32,200 nucleotides of DNA, taken from an uncultured Massilia sp. Lineage in GTDB: Bacteria > Pseudomonadota > Gammaproteobacteria > Burkholderiales > Burkholderiaceae. The DNA lies in contig CAMLMV010000062.1 of the NCBI GenBank assembly GCA_946481275.1, forward strand, positions 1-32,200, given 5' to 3'. Of the stretch, positions 7,114 to 15,525 are shown piece by piece. Each line of letters starts with the position of its first letter. Within the stretch, counting starts at the first letter, position 1. The position numbers and the translations under genes are program-made. Below the pieces are notes generated by a model that did no database searches, was not told the origin of the DNA, and saw nothing but the letters and a program-made list of their open reading frames with translations.

Positions 7114-9183
7114 TTACCAGATGATCACGCGCTCCTGCGGCGCCAGGTACATCTTGTCGCCCTGCTTGACCTTGAAGGCGTCGTAGAAGCCCGGCTGGTT
7201 GCGCAGTGTGCCGTTGGCGCGGAACTGGCCCGGCGAGTGCGGGTCGGTCTTCACCTGGACGATCTGCTGCTGTTCGCGCATCTTGGTGCGCCACACCTGG
7301 GCCCAGCCCATGTACAGGCGCTGTTCGCCCGTCAGGCCGTCGATCACCGGCGCCTTCTTGCCCTTCAGCGAAATCTTGTAGGCTTTATAGGCGATCGCGA
7401 GACCCGAGTTGTCGGCGATGTTCTCGCCCAGCGTCAGTTCGCCGTTCACGTGGTAGCCCTTGATCGGCTCGAACTGGTTGTACTGCTTGACCAGCATCTT
7501 GGTCTTGGCCTCGAAGTTCTTGTGGTCGGCCGCGGTCCACCAGTCGCGCAGGTTGCCGTCGCCGTCGTACTGGGCGCCCTGGTCGTCGAAGCCGTGGCTG
7601 ATCTCGTGGCCGATCACGGCGCCGATGCCGCCGTAGTTGACCGCGTCATCCGCATTGGCGTCGAAGAACGGCGGCTGCAGGATCGCGGCCGGGAACACGA
7701 TCTCGTTCATCTCCGGGTTGTAGTACGCGTTGATGGTCTGCGGCGTCATGCCCCACTCGTCGCGGTCGATCGGCTTGCCCAGCTTGTTCAGCTCGCGGTT
7801 GTACTCGACGTCGCGCGAACGCATCACGTTGCCCACCAGGTCGTCACGCGACACGACCAGTGCCGAGTAATCCTTCCACTTGTTCGGGTAGCCGATCTTC
7901 GGCGTGAACTTGGCCAGCTTGGCCTGTGCTTCCTTCTTGGTGGCCGGCGACATCCAGTCCAGCTTGTCGATGCTCTGCTTGTAGGCGACCAGCAGGTTCT
8001 TGACCAGCGCTTCCATGCGCGCCTTGCGCTCCGGCGGGAAGTACTCGGCCACGTACAGCTTGCCCAGCGACTCGCCCTGCGAACGCTCGATCGCGGCCAC
8101 GCCACGCTTCCAGCGCGGTTCCATCTCCTTCACGCCCGACAGGGTCTTGCCGTAGAAGTCGAAGCGCTCGTCGACGAAGGCCTTGTTCAGGTAGCTCGCG
8201 TACGCGTCCACCAGGTGCATCGTCAGGTAGGCCTTCCAGGTGTCCAGCGAGGTCTTGTTGGAGATCTCGGCGAAGCCCTTCAGGTAGGTCGGCTGGCTGA
8301 CGATCACATAGGTCGCCTTGCCGGCGATACCCGTGGCCTGCAGGTAGCCGTTCCAGTCGTAGTCCGGCGCGACCTTGCCCATGTCGGCCAGCGGCACCTT
8401 GTTGTAGGCCTTGATCGGGTCGCGCAGTTCGACCTTGGTCCACTGCACCTTCGCCAGTTCCGTCTCGAAGTCGACGATGGCCTTCGCGTTGGCGGCGGCG
8501 TTCTTGTCGCCGGCCAGCGCCAGCGTCTTCTCGACGTGCGTCAGGTACTTGGCCTTCGCGTCGGCCAGCTTGGCGTCGTCCGCCTTCAGGTAGTAGTCGC
8601 GGTCCGGCATGCCGAGGCCACTTTGATAGATGTCGGCGACGTACTTGGTCGAATCCTTGTTGTCCTGGTGGATGCCGAAGTCGTACGGCACGTTCACGCC
8701 GATCTTGCCGAGGTGCGCCAGCAGCGCGGGCAGTTCGGACTTGTCCTTCAGCGCCGCGATCTTCGCCAGTTCGCCGTTCAGCGGGGTGATGCCCAGCTGC
8801 TCCAGCTTCGCTTCGTCCATGAAGCTGGCGTAGTAATCGCCGATGCGCTGGGCGTCGGTGCCCTTGGCCGGGCTGCCGGCGGCGGCTTTTTCGATGATGC
8901 CGCGCAGCTGCGGCAGCGTGTCGTCGCGCAGCTTGGCGAACGAACCCCAGCTCGATTTGTCGGCCGGGATCTCGACCGTCTTCATCCACTTGCCGTTCAG
9001 GTATTCATAGAAATCGTCCTGCGGGCGGACCGCCGGATCGATGTAGTCGGTGGCGATGCCGGCCGACAGGGTCTGGCCCTTCTTGATGGCCGTGTTCTTG
9101 GCGGCGGCGCCTTCCGCCGCATGGCCGGCGTTGGCAAGCAGCGCCAGGGTCAGGGCGCTCAACAGGGTGTGCTTCTTCATCAT
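7114..9183 (-). CDS. M13-family zinc metallopeptidase (neprilysin/PepO type), copy A
   Basis: Predicted protein of 689 residues, the usual size for bacterial M13 enzymes. A signal peptide (cleavage near GHA-A at about residue 22) indicates export. The peptidase N-terminal domain contains the family segment DDFYEYLNGKW; the catalytic domain has HEISH (H526, E527, H530) and GENIADNSG, whose E587 is the third zinc ligand and D591 supports catalysis. NAYYNPEMNEIVFPAAILQ is the usual substrate-binding edge strand, and the protein ends in the family-typical aromatic residue. The start at 9183 has GGGAG eight bases upstream; the adjacent ATG at 9180 is also possible. It lies 92 bp downstream of a close paralogue in the same direction and shares with it the terminator at 7066-7094. 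It should degrade small peptides in the periplasm. Confidence 0.93.
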   Translation of the reverse strand: MMKKHTLLSALTLALLANAGHAAEGAAAKNTAIKKGQTLSAGIATDYIDPAVRPQDDFYEYLNGKWMKTVEIPADKSSWGSFAKLRDDTLPQLRGIIEKAAAGSPAKGTDAQRIGDYYASFMDEAKLEQLGITPLNGELAKIAALKDKSELPALLAHLGKIGVNVPYDFGIHQDNKDSTKYVADIYQSGLGMPDRDYYLKADDAKLADAKAKYLTHVEKTLALAGDKNAAANAKAIVDFETELAKVQWTKVELRDPIKAYNKVPLADMGKVAPDYDWNGYLQATGIAGKATYVIVSQPTYLKGFAEISNKTSLDTWKAYLTMHLVDAYASYLNKAFVDERFDFYGKTLSGVKEMEPRWKRGVAAIERSQGESLGKLYVAEYFPPERKARMEALVKNLLVAYKQSIDKLDWMSPATKKEAQAKLAKFTPKIGYPNKWKDYSALVVSRDDLVGNVMRSRDVEYNRELNKLGKPIDRDEWGMTPQTINAYYNPEMNEIVFPAAILQPPFFDANADDAVNYGGIGAVIGHEISHGFDDQGAQYDGDGNLRDWWTAADHKNFEAKTKMLVKQYNQFEPIKGYHVNGELTLGENIADNSGLAIAYKAYKISLKGKKAPVIDGLTGEQRLYMGWAQVWRTKMREQQQIVQVKTDPHSPGQFRANGTLRNQPGFYDAFKVKQGDKMYLAPQERVIIW

Positions 9184-9275
9184 CTCTTCATCTCCCTTGG
9201 GTTGTTATGGGTGGGATGGTGGGGCCGGCGGGGGTACCGCCGCCCCTGATTATCGCTGATGGCGATCCGTTTTTG

Positions 9276-11297
9276 TTACCAAATGGTGACGCGCTGCTCC
9301 GGCGGCAGATACATCTTGTCGCCTTCCTTCACGCCGAACGCCTCGTAGAACGCGGCCTGGTTGCGCAAGGTGCCGTTGGCGCGGAACTGGCCCGGCGAGT
9401 GCGGGTCGGTTTTTACCTGCACGATCTGCTGCGCCTCGCGCATCTTCGAGCGCCACACCTGCGCCCAGCCCATGAAGAAGCGCTGGTCGCCCGTGAGGCC
9501 GTCGATGACGGGGGCCTGCTGGCCGTGCAGCGAGATTTTATAAGCCTTGTACGCGATGGCGAGGCCCGAGTTGTCGCCGATGTTCTCGCCCAGCGTGAGG
9601 GCGCCGTTGACGTGGTAGCCCGGGAGCGGTTCGAAAGCGTCGTACTGCTTCACCAGCATGTCGGTCTTGGCCTTGAAGCGCGCCTGGTCCTGTGCAGTCC
9701 ACCAGTTGCGCAAATTGCCCTCGCCGTCCGACTGGCTGCCCTTGTCGTCGAAGCCGTGGCCGATCTCGTGCCCGATCACGGCGCCGATGCCGCCGTAGTT
9801 CACGGCGTCGTCCGCGCTTGCATCGAAGAACGGCGGCTGCAGGATCGCGGCCGGGAACACGATCTCGTTCATGCGCGAGTTGTAGTAGGCGTTCACCGTC
9901 TGCGGCGTCATGCCCCACTCTTCGCGGTCGATCGGCTTGCCCAGCTTGTCGATGTTGCGGTTGTACGCGAACGTCGCGGCGCGCATCACGTTGCCGGCCA
10001 GGTCATCCTTCCTGATGCTCAGGCGCGAGTAGTCGCGCCACTTGTTCGGGTAGCCGATCTTCGGCGTGAACTTCGCCAGCTTGGCCTGGGCTTCCTTCTT
10101 GGTCTCCGGCCCCATCCAGTCGAGCTGGTCGATCGATTCCCGGTACGCGGCGAGGACGTTCTTCACGAGTTCCTCCATGCGCGCCTTGCGCTCCGGCGGG
10201 AAGTACCTGGCCACGTATTCGCGGCCCAGCGCCTCGCCCAGCGCGCCTTCGACGACGGACACGCCGATCTTCCAGCGCGGGCGGTTGACGTCCGCACCGG
10301 TCAGCGTCTTGCCGTAGAAATCGAAGTCCGCGTCGACGAACGCCTTCGACAGGTAGGGCGCGTATTCGCGCAGCAGCTGCCACTGGAAATACGCCTTGAC
10401 CGTCTCGAGATCGGTGTTCGCAAGCAGCTTGTCCAGGCCCTGCAGGTAGGTCGGCTGGCCGACGATCACGTAATCGACCTTGTTGCCCACGCCGGCGGCG
10501 CCCAGCGCCGTCTTCCAGTCGTACCCCGGCGTCAGCGCGGCGAGCTGCGCCACGTCCATCCTGTTGTAATTCTTGTTCGGGTCGCGCAGTTCGACCTTCG
10601 TCCACTGCACCTTCGCCAGTTCCGTCTCGAACGCGACGATCGCTTGCGCCTTCGCGTCCGCATCCTTGTCGCCGGAAAGCAGAAGGATCTTCGCGACATG
10701 CTGTTCGTACTTCGCCCTGGTCGCGGCCATCTTGGCGTCGTCCGCCTTCAGGTAGTAGTCGCGGTCCGGCATGCCGAGGCCGCCCTGGCGGATGTACGTG
10801 GCGTACTTCGTGGAGGCTTTCGCGTCCTGCGCGACGCCGATGCCGTACGGCGTCGCGACGCCGATCTTCGACAGGTGCGCGATCAGGTCCGGCACGCCCT
10901 TCTTGTCCTTCAGCCTGCGGATGCGTGCCAGCTCGCCCGTCAGCGGCTTGTAGCCCAGCGTCTCCAGCTTCTTCTCGTCCATGAAGCTCGTGTACAGGTC
11001 GGCGATCTTCTGCGCGTCGGTGCCGGCCTTCTTGTGCGGGTCCTTCTGGTCCGCTTCGATGATGCCGAGGAGCTGCGGCTGAGTGTCCTCGCGCAGCTTC
11101 ATGAAGGTGCCCCAGCTCGAACGGTCGGCGGGGATCTCGGTCGTCTTGAGCCACTTGCCGTTCAGGTAAGTGAAGAAATCGTCCTGCACGCGTACGCTCG
11201 GGTCGATGTATTGCGTGTCGATGCCGGCGCGGTCCGCCGCGGATGCGAAGGCGGCCAGCATGGAGAGGGTCAGGGTACTGAGAAGGTATCGTTTCAC
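9276..11297 (-). CDS. M13-family zinc metallopeptidase (neprilysin/PepO type), copy B
   Basis: Predicted protein of 673 residues beginning at GTG (11297), chosen because AAAGGA lies six bases upstream and the signal peptide (cleavage near ASA-A, about residue 20) starts immediately; longer readings would begin at TTG without a ribosome binding site. It has the same architecture as copy A: DDFFTYLNGKW near the N-terminus, zinc site HEIGH (H510, E511, H514), GENIGDNSG with E571, and the terminal W. The glycine in HEIGH replaces serine of copy A, which need not affect zinc binding. Both copies end in an almost identical 40-residue block and share long DNA identities, so they arose by tandem duplication. 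Probably cotranscribed with copy A. Confidence 0.93.
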   Translation of the reverse strand: MKRYLLSTLTLSMLAAFASAADRAGIDTQYIDPSVRVQDDFFTYLNGKWLKTTEIPADRSSWGTFMKLREDTQPQLLGIIEADQKDPHKKAGTDAQKIADLYTSFMDEKKLETLGYKPLTGELARIRRLKDKKGVPDLIAHLSKIGVATPYGIGVAQDAKASTKYATYIRQGGLGMPDRDYYLKADDAKMAATRAKYEQHVAKILLLSGDKDADAKAQAIVAFETELAKVQWTKVELRDPNKNYNRMDVAQLAALTPGYDWKTALGAAGVGNKVDYVIVGQPTYLQGLDKLLANTDLETVKAYFQWQLLREYAPYLSKAFVDADFDFYGKTLTGADVNRPRWKIGVSVVEGALGEALGREYVARYFPPERKARMEELVKNVLAAYRESIDQLDWMGPETKKEAQAKLAKFTPKIGYPNKWRDYSRLSIRKDDLAGNVMRAATFAYNRNIDKLGKPIDREEWGMTPQTVNAYYNSRMNEIVFPAAILQPPFFDASADDAVNYGGIGAVIGHEIGHGFDDKGSQSDGEGNLRNWWTAQDQARFKAKTDMLVKQYDAFEPLPGYHVNGALTLGENIGDNSGLAIAYKAYKISLHGQQAPVIDGLTGDQRFFMGWAQVWRSKMREAQQIVQVKTDPHSPGQFRANGTLRNQAAFYEAFGVKEGDKMYLPPEQRVTIW

Positions 11298-11348
11298 GAA
11301 AGGTCCTTTGTGCTGCAAATGCGGCTTGTGGCCATCGGCGAATGTAAC

Positions 11349-11378
11349 ACGGCCCGGTGTGCCGATACACCGGGCCGT
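11349..11378. repeat. 12-bp perfect hairpin without a T run
   Basis: ACGGCCCGGTGT (11349-11360) faces its exact complement ACACCGGGCCGT (11367-11378) across a 6-base loop. It lies between the Spy-like gene (stop at 11519) and the M13 copy B start (11297), both on the minus strand. No T tract follows in either direction, so it may be a weak terminator, an RNA-stabilising structure or a leader element of the peptidase transcript. Confidence 0.7.
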
Positions 11379-11518
11379 CGTGGCAGCGCTACATCGTCAT
11401 GTCATGACGGATGCAGGCAGTGCTGAGGTTGCGCAGCGGCACCAATTCTAGCGGGGAAGGATAGTCAAATCGGCGAAGCGCGGCGGATTTTTACTTAACG
11501 ATACATTGTATGTACGCC

Positions 11519-12091
11519 TCACCCGCCGAGATTGATCGACGCGCCGCCGGGCCCGCCCATGCCGCCGCGGCCGTGGCCACCCATGCCGCCCGGACGGCCG
11601 CCGCCACTGCGCTCATTGCCTCGTTCTCCACCACGCTCGCCGCCCGGACGCCCTTCCGGCACCACGCGCATCAACTGCTCGCCGATGAAGGTCGCGACCT
11701 GGGCGCGCTGCCTGTCGTCGAGCGCATCGTTCACTTCCAGCCACGCTTCGCGCAGCTGCTTGTCCTCGGTATTGGTCGCCACGGCTTCCGCCTCGACGGC
11801 CCGGTTCAGGTCGCGCAATTCGACTTCCGGCTTCGCCAGCAGCGTCTTCGCCTGTTCCTGCAAGGCCTCGCGACGGCGCTGGCGCTCGCGCAGGATCGAA
11901 CGCGAACGGCCTTCCATCTGGTTCCACAAGGTCTGCTGATTCGGGGTCAGGTTCAGGGATTTCCTTACGTCGGCGGACATGAACAGCAGGTCCTCGACGC
12001 GCATGTCCATCAGCGGGACGGCGAACGAAGGGACGGCGCTGCCGATGGCGAGCGCGCACAGGACAGCGCGGGCGAACCGGGTCGTGATCAT
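11519..12091 (-). CDS. Spy/CpxP-like periplasmic LTxxQ protein with Gly/Arg-rich tail
   Basis: Predicted protein of 190 residues. The ATG at 12091 is preferred because CTGGAG lies five bases upstream; an in-frame GTG at 12145 would read through a terminator hairpin. A signal peptide (about 1-24, cleavage near SFA-V) indicates the periplasm. The mature part is charged and helical, with the motif LTPNQ (48-52) and a second related helix LDDRQRAQ (about 124-131), as in Spy/CpxP, LTxxQ proteins that bind unfolded proteins or modulate envelope-stress sensing. The last 45 residues are almost entirely Gly, Arg, Pro and Met, which is not typical of Spy itself and may be disordered or bind metal or nucleic acid. 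No partner sensor kinase is next to it. Confidence 0.72.
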   Translation of the reverse strand: MITTRFARAVLCALAIGSAVPSFAVPLMDMRVEDLLFMSADVRKSLNLTPNQQTLWNQMEGRSRSILRERQRRREALQEQAKTLLAKPEVELRDLNRAVEAEAVATNTEDKQLREAWLEVNDALDDRQRAQVATFIGEQLMRVVPEGRPGGERGGERGNERSGGGRPGGMGGHGRGGMGGPGGASINLGG

Positions 12092-12106
12092 TTGGGCTCC
12101 AGGCAG

Positions 12107-12136
12107 AAAAAAGCCCACGGTGGGGGAACCGTGGGC
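12107..12136 (-). terminator. Terminator-like hairpin inside the leader of the Spy-like gene
   Basis: On the minus strand GCCCACGG and CCGTGGGC pair around eight bases, followed by T6, ending only 15 bases before the ATG at 12091. It lies over 140 bp downstream of the FAD monooxygenase stop (12280). It may end that transcript, or act as an attenuator for the Spy-like gene. Confidence 0.8.
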
Positions 12137-12279
12137 AAAGACCACTTCAAGAGTGGAGAGAGAGAGAAAAACTGATAAGAACTATATGCTCCACCCCTCC
12201 CCCTGTCCGGGCACTTTACAAATACTTACGCGGTGTTTGTCGGGGGATACAAGGATTAACAGGAACCCCGAAGTTGTAC

Positions 12280-13422
12280 TTACAGCGGCAGGTGCCGGCT
12301 CCAGCCATCCGCCATCGCCCGCGCGAGCGCCGCGTAGTCCGCATGCCGGCTGGCGCGGTCACGCTCGCGGCAAAACGTCTCGTCGCGGTTGAACAGCGAC
12401 GCCGCCAGGCCCCGGCCGGCCAGCGTGATCCCTGCCGTCTTCTGGAAGCGCAGCGCGGTGAAGGCGTCCAGGGCCTGGTCCACACGGCCCGGATGCGCCT
12501 CGACGCAGTTCGCCAGGTGCCACGCGTCTTCCAGCGCCTGGCACGCGCCCTGGCCGGACGTGGGCAGGGCCGCGTGGGCCGCGTCGCCGATCATGACCAG
12601 GTTGTCCCTGTGCCACGTCGGCACGGGGTCGTGGTCGTGCACGTAGATCTTGTTGATGCGCGCGGCGGGCGTGCCGGCGATGATCCTCCGTACCGGTGCC
12701 GGCCAGTCCGCGAAGATGCGCTGCAGCTCGTCCAGGTACGCGTCCGGATCGCGCGCACCGATCGTGGCCTGCGCCGCGCCGCCGGCCCAATACGCCTTGT
12801 CGCGTGCGACGGGCACGATGCCGAAGCGTTCGCCCGTGCCCCAATAGTCCGAGATCGTGTCCACGTCGAATTCCCCCTCGCAGACGCCGATCCAGTTGAT
12901 GAACCCCTGGTAGATGGGCGTATCGTCACCCGTGACGTAACGGCGGGCACATGACGCCATGCGGCCGTCGGCGCCGACGACGAGGTCCGCCGCCAAGGTC
13001 GTCCCGTCGTCGAAGTGGACAATCGCCCCCGGTTCGATACGCGCGACGTTGCGGCCATACCGGACGGCGACGCCCAGCGCCTGCAGCCGCGCCGACAGGA
13101 TGCGCTGGAAATCGCTTCTGAGGATGGACAGGCTGGGATAACCCATCCGCGCGTCGATCAGGCCGATGTCCAGCGCGCCGAGGTCCTCGCCGGCGCGCGA
13201 CAGGCGGCGCATGGCGCGCGGACGGCCCGCGACGGCCGCCATGTCGTCCAGGATGCCGAACTGCGCCAGCACGAACGCGGCATTCGGCCACACGACGATG
13301 CCCGCGCCGATGTTCGCATCGGCGTCGCGCCGTTCGTGGACGGTGACGTCGTGGCCTTTCAGCTTGAGAGCGATCGCGCTGGCGATACCTGCCACGCCGC
13401 CGCCGAGGATGGCTATGTTCAT
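12280..13422 (-). CDS. FAD-dependent aromatic-ring monooxygenase (PHBH/salicylate hydroxylase class)
   Basis: Predicted protein of 380 residues, a normal length for single-component flavin monooxygenases. The N-terminus is a Rossmann FAD site (GGGVAGIAS about residues 7-15, ending in the acidic residue of VHER), so the ATG at 13422 must be right or nearly so. Later come the DG motif GADGRMAS and the GD motif MIGDAAHAALPTSGQG that contacts the flavin ribityl and pyrophosphate. Enzymes of this class hydroxylate phenolic or related substrates with NAD(P)H and oxygen; the substrate cannot be told from sequence. There is no ribosome binding site of the usual kind, and a terminator ends a few bases upstream, so expression may be low or depend on read-through. 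Confidence 0.85.
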   Translation of the reverse strand: MNIAILGGGVAGIASAIALKLKGHDVTVHERRDADANIGAGIVVWPNAAFVLAQFGILDDMAAVAGRPRAMRRLSRAGEDLGALDIGLIDARMGYPSLSILRSDFQRILSARLQALGVAVRYGRNVARIEPGAIVHFDDGTTLAADLVVGADGRMASCARRYVTGDDTPIYQGFINWIGVCEGEFDVDTISDYWGTGERFGIVPVARDKAYWAGGAAQATIGARDPDAYLDELQRIFADWPAPVRRIIAGTPAARINKIYVHDHDPVPTWHRDNLVMIGDAAHAALPTSGQGACQALEDAWHLANCVEAHPGRVDQALDAFTALRFQKTAGITLAGRGLAASLFNRDETFCRERDRASRHADYAALARAMADGWSRHLPL

Positions 13423-13428
13423 TGGAAT

Positions 13429-13452
13429 AAAAAAGGCTGCCGCAGCAGCCTT
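13429..13452 (-). terminator. Terminator after the UDP-sugar operon, abutting the monooxygenase start
   Basis: On the minus strand AAGGCTGC pairs with GCAGCCTT around four bases and is followed by a T run. It lies 22 bp after the decarboxylase stop (13475) and ends only six bases before the monooxygenase ATG (13422). Confidence 0.88.
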
Positions 13453-13474
13453 TCCGAAAGGAGTCGAATGCAGA

Positions 13475-14515
13475 TCAGTTATTGAGCTGCTTCGCGTCGC
13501 CCAGCTTGTCCTTGTACGAATCGAAGATCTTGACCAGCGCGTCGCGCATCGAGACCTGCGGCTTCCAGCCCAGTTCCGAGACCGTGTTCTCGATCTTCGG
13601 CACGCGGTTCTGCACGTCCTGGTAGCCGGTGCCGTAGTAGGCGCCCGAGCTCGTTTCGACCAGTTTCACCTGCTTGGCCGTGTCGCGGTATTCCGGATAC
13701 TCGGCGGCCAGGTCCAGCATCATGCCGGCCAGTTCGCGGATCGAGTAGTTGTTGGTCGGGTTGCCCACGTTGAAGATCTTGCCGGTGGCCTTGCCGTCCT
13801 TGTTCTCGATGATGCGCATCAGCGCGTCGATGCCGTCGTCGACATAGGTGAACGAACGCTTCTGCTGGCCGCCGTCGACGAGCTGGATCGGTTCGCCGCG
13901 CACGATGTGGCCCAGGAACTGGGTCAGCACGCGCGAGGAGCCCTCTTTCGGCGTGTGGATCGAATCCAGGCCGGCGCCGATCCAGTTGAACGGACGGAAC
14001 AGCGTGAAGTTCAGGCCTTCCATGCCGTAGCCCCAGATCACGCGGTCCATCAGCTGCTTGGCGCAGGCATAGATCCAGCGCGGCTTGTTGATCGGACCGT
14101 AGACCAGTTCCGAGTTCTCCGGGTCGAATTCGGCGTCGCGGCTCATGCCGTAGACTTCCGACGTCGACGGGAAGATCAGGTGTTTCTTGTACTTGGCGGC
14201 CGAGCGGACGATCGGCAGGTTCGCCTCGAAGTCCAGTTCGAAGACGCGCAGCGGCTCCTTCACGTACGTCGACGGCGTCGCGATCGCCACCAGCGGGAGG
14301 ATCACGTCGCACTTCTTGACGTGGTACTCGACCCATTCCTTGTTGATGGTGATGTCGCCTTCAAAGAAGTGCATGCGGGGATTGTCGAGCAGGTGCGCGA
14401 TCCGCTCGGAGTTCATATCCATGCCATACACTTCCCAATCGGTCGTCTCCAGGATGCGCTTGGAGAGGTGGTGGCCGATAAAACCGTTGACGCCGAGGAT
14501 GAGGACTTTTTTCAT
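13475..14515 (-). CDS. UDP-glucuronate decarboxylase, ArnA C-terminal-domain type (UDP-4-keto-pentose/UDP-xylose synthase)
   Basis: Predicted protein of 346 residues matching the dehydrogenase/decarboxylase half of ArnA without the formyltransferase half. The NAD site is GVNGFIG (8-14); STSE (117-120) and Y149-x3-K153 form the extended-SDR catalytic set, and KRSFTYVDDG supplies the arginine used for decarboxylation in ArnA. Stand-alone enzymes of this type, such as the one characterised in Ralstonia solanacearum, convert UDP-glucuronate to UDP-4-keto-pentose and UDP-xylose. The start ATG overlaps the upstream epimerase stop as ATGA, so it is translationally coupled. Upstream genes make and use its substrate. 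No arnB or arnT homologue is in the window, so UDP-xylose or a surface-glycan role is more likely than lipid A modification. Confidence 0.88.
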   Translation of the reverse strand: MKKVLILGVNGFIGHHLSKRILETTDWEVYGMDMNSERIAHLLDNPRMHFFEGDITINKEWVEYHVKKCDVILPLVAIATPSTYVKEPLRVFELDFEANLPIVRSAAKYKKHLIFPSTSEVYGMSRDAEFDPENSELVYGPINKPRWIYACAKQLMDRVIWGYGMEGLNFTLFRPFNWIGAGLDSIHTPKEGSSRVLTQFLGHIVRGEPIQLVDGGQQKRSFTYVDDGIDALMRIIENKDGKATGKIFNVGNPTNNYSIRELAGMMLDLAAEYPEYRDTAKQVKLVETSSGAYYGTGYQDVQNRVPKIENTVSELGWKPQVSMRDALVKIFDSYKDKLGDAKQLNN

Positions 14516-15525
14516 TTCAGGTAGGAAACATTTTCACGTATCGCCCGATTATACCACCGCGCAAATTCACGCAAACCCGCCTCCAGTGACGTCGTGGGTT
14601 TGTAACCTACCCAGTCCTGCAGCCTGCTCGTATCGGCGTGCGTGGCCGGTACGTCGCCCGGCTGCATCGGCTGGAAGTCCAGTTGCGCCTTGACGTCGAA
14701 CGCGCCTTCCAGCGTACGGATGAAGTCCAGCACCTGCACCGGCGTCTGGTTGCCGATGTTGAAGATGGCGTGCGGCGGCTTGCCTTCCGGCTTCGTCGGC
14801 TTGAACAGCAGGCGCACGACGCCTTCGACGATATCGTCGATGTACGTGAAGTCGCGGTACAGCTTGCCTTCCGCGAACACGGGAATCGCCTCGTTCGCCA
14901 GCATCTTGCGCGCGAAGCTGAAGTACGCCATGTCCGGGCGGCCCCACGGTCCATACACCGTGAAGAAGCGCAGGCCCGTCGTCGGGATGCCGTACAGATG
15001 GCTGTACGAATGGGCCATCAGCTCGTTCGACTTCTTCGTCGCGGCGTACAGCGAGACCGGTGCGTCGGTGACGTCGTCCTCGCTGAACGGCGTCTTGGCG
15101 TTGGCGCCGTAGACGCTGCTGCTGCTGGCGTACAGCAGGTGCTCGACCTTGTGGTTGCGGCACGCTTCCAGCATGTGGCCGAACGCGACGAGGTTCGCCT
15201 GTACGTACGCGGCCGGATTCTTCAGCGAATACCGCACACCGGCCTGGGCGGCCAGGTGCACGACCAGCGCAGGCTTCACGCGCTCGAACAGCGCGGCCAC
15301 CTGCGCGCCGTCGCCCAGTTCGACGGTCTCGCACGGCACGCCTGCCGGTTTCAGCAACGCTTCGACGCGATGGTGCTTCAGCGCCGGGTCGTAGTAATCG
15401 TTGAAGTTGTCGCAGCCGACCACGGTGTGCCCCATGGCGGTCAGGCGCACCGCCACCGCGCTGCCGATGAAGCCGGCGGCGCCGGTGACGAGGATGGTTC
15501 CCTTGTTGCTCACTGCTTCCGTCAT
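14512..15525 (-). CDS. UDP-glucuronate 4-epimerase-like NAD-dependent sugar epimerase
   Basis: Predicted protein of 337 residues, an extended-SDR with NAD motif GAAGFIG (15-21), ASSSSVYG (133-140) and catalytic Y160-x3-K164. Segments such as [11 protein letters not shown] and [14 protein letters not shown] are characteristic of UDP-glucuronate 4-epimerases, which convert UDP-glucuronate into UDP-galacturonate. It overlaps the upstream dehydrogenase and the downstream decarboxylase, each by an ATGA junction, indicating a single transcript with coupled translation. UDP-glucose 4-epimerase is the alternative, but the product of the gene just upstream favours a uronic acid substrate. Confidence 0.86.
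   Translation of the reverse strand: MTEAVSNKGTILVTGAAGFIGSAVAVRLTAMGHTVVGCDNFNDYYDPALKHHRVEALLKPAGVPCETVELGDGAQVAALFERVKPALVVHLAAQAGVRYSLKNPAAYVQANLVAFGHMLEACRNHKVEHLLYASSSSVYGANAKTPFSEDDVTDAPVSLYAATKKSNELMAHSYSHLYGIPTTGLRFFTVYGPWGRPDMAYFSFARKMLANEAIPVFAEGKLYRDFTYIDDIVEGVVRLLFKPTKPEGKPPHAIFNIGNQTPVQVLDFIRTLEGAFDVKAQLDFQPMQPGDVPATHADTSRLQDWVGYKPTTSLEAGLREFARWYNRAIRENVSYLK

Noticed and set aside
7063..11426. Very long plus-strand open frames opposite the M13 peptidase genes
   Set aside because: They are GC-rich shadows of the minus-strand genes, with repetitive Arg/Val/Leu/Ala/His composition and no starts with ribosome binding sites.
11298..11518. Strong promoter for the M13 peptidases (TTGACT and TAGAAT on the minus strand)
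   Set aside because: The two hexamers are only 12 bp apart, too close for sigma-70 recognition.
12092..12145. GTG start giving a longer Spy-like protein
   Set aside because: The added codons are made of a terminator hairpin; the ATG at 12091 has CTGGAG at good spacing followed by a proper signal peptide.
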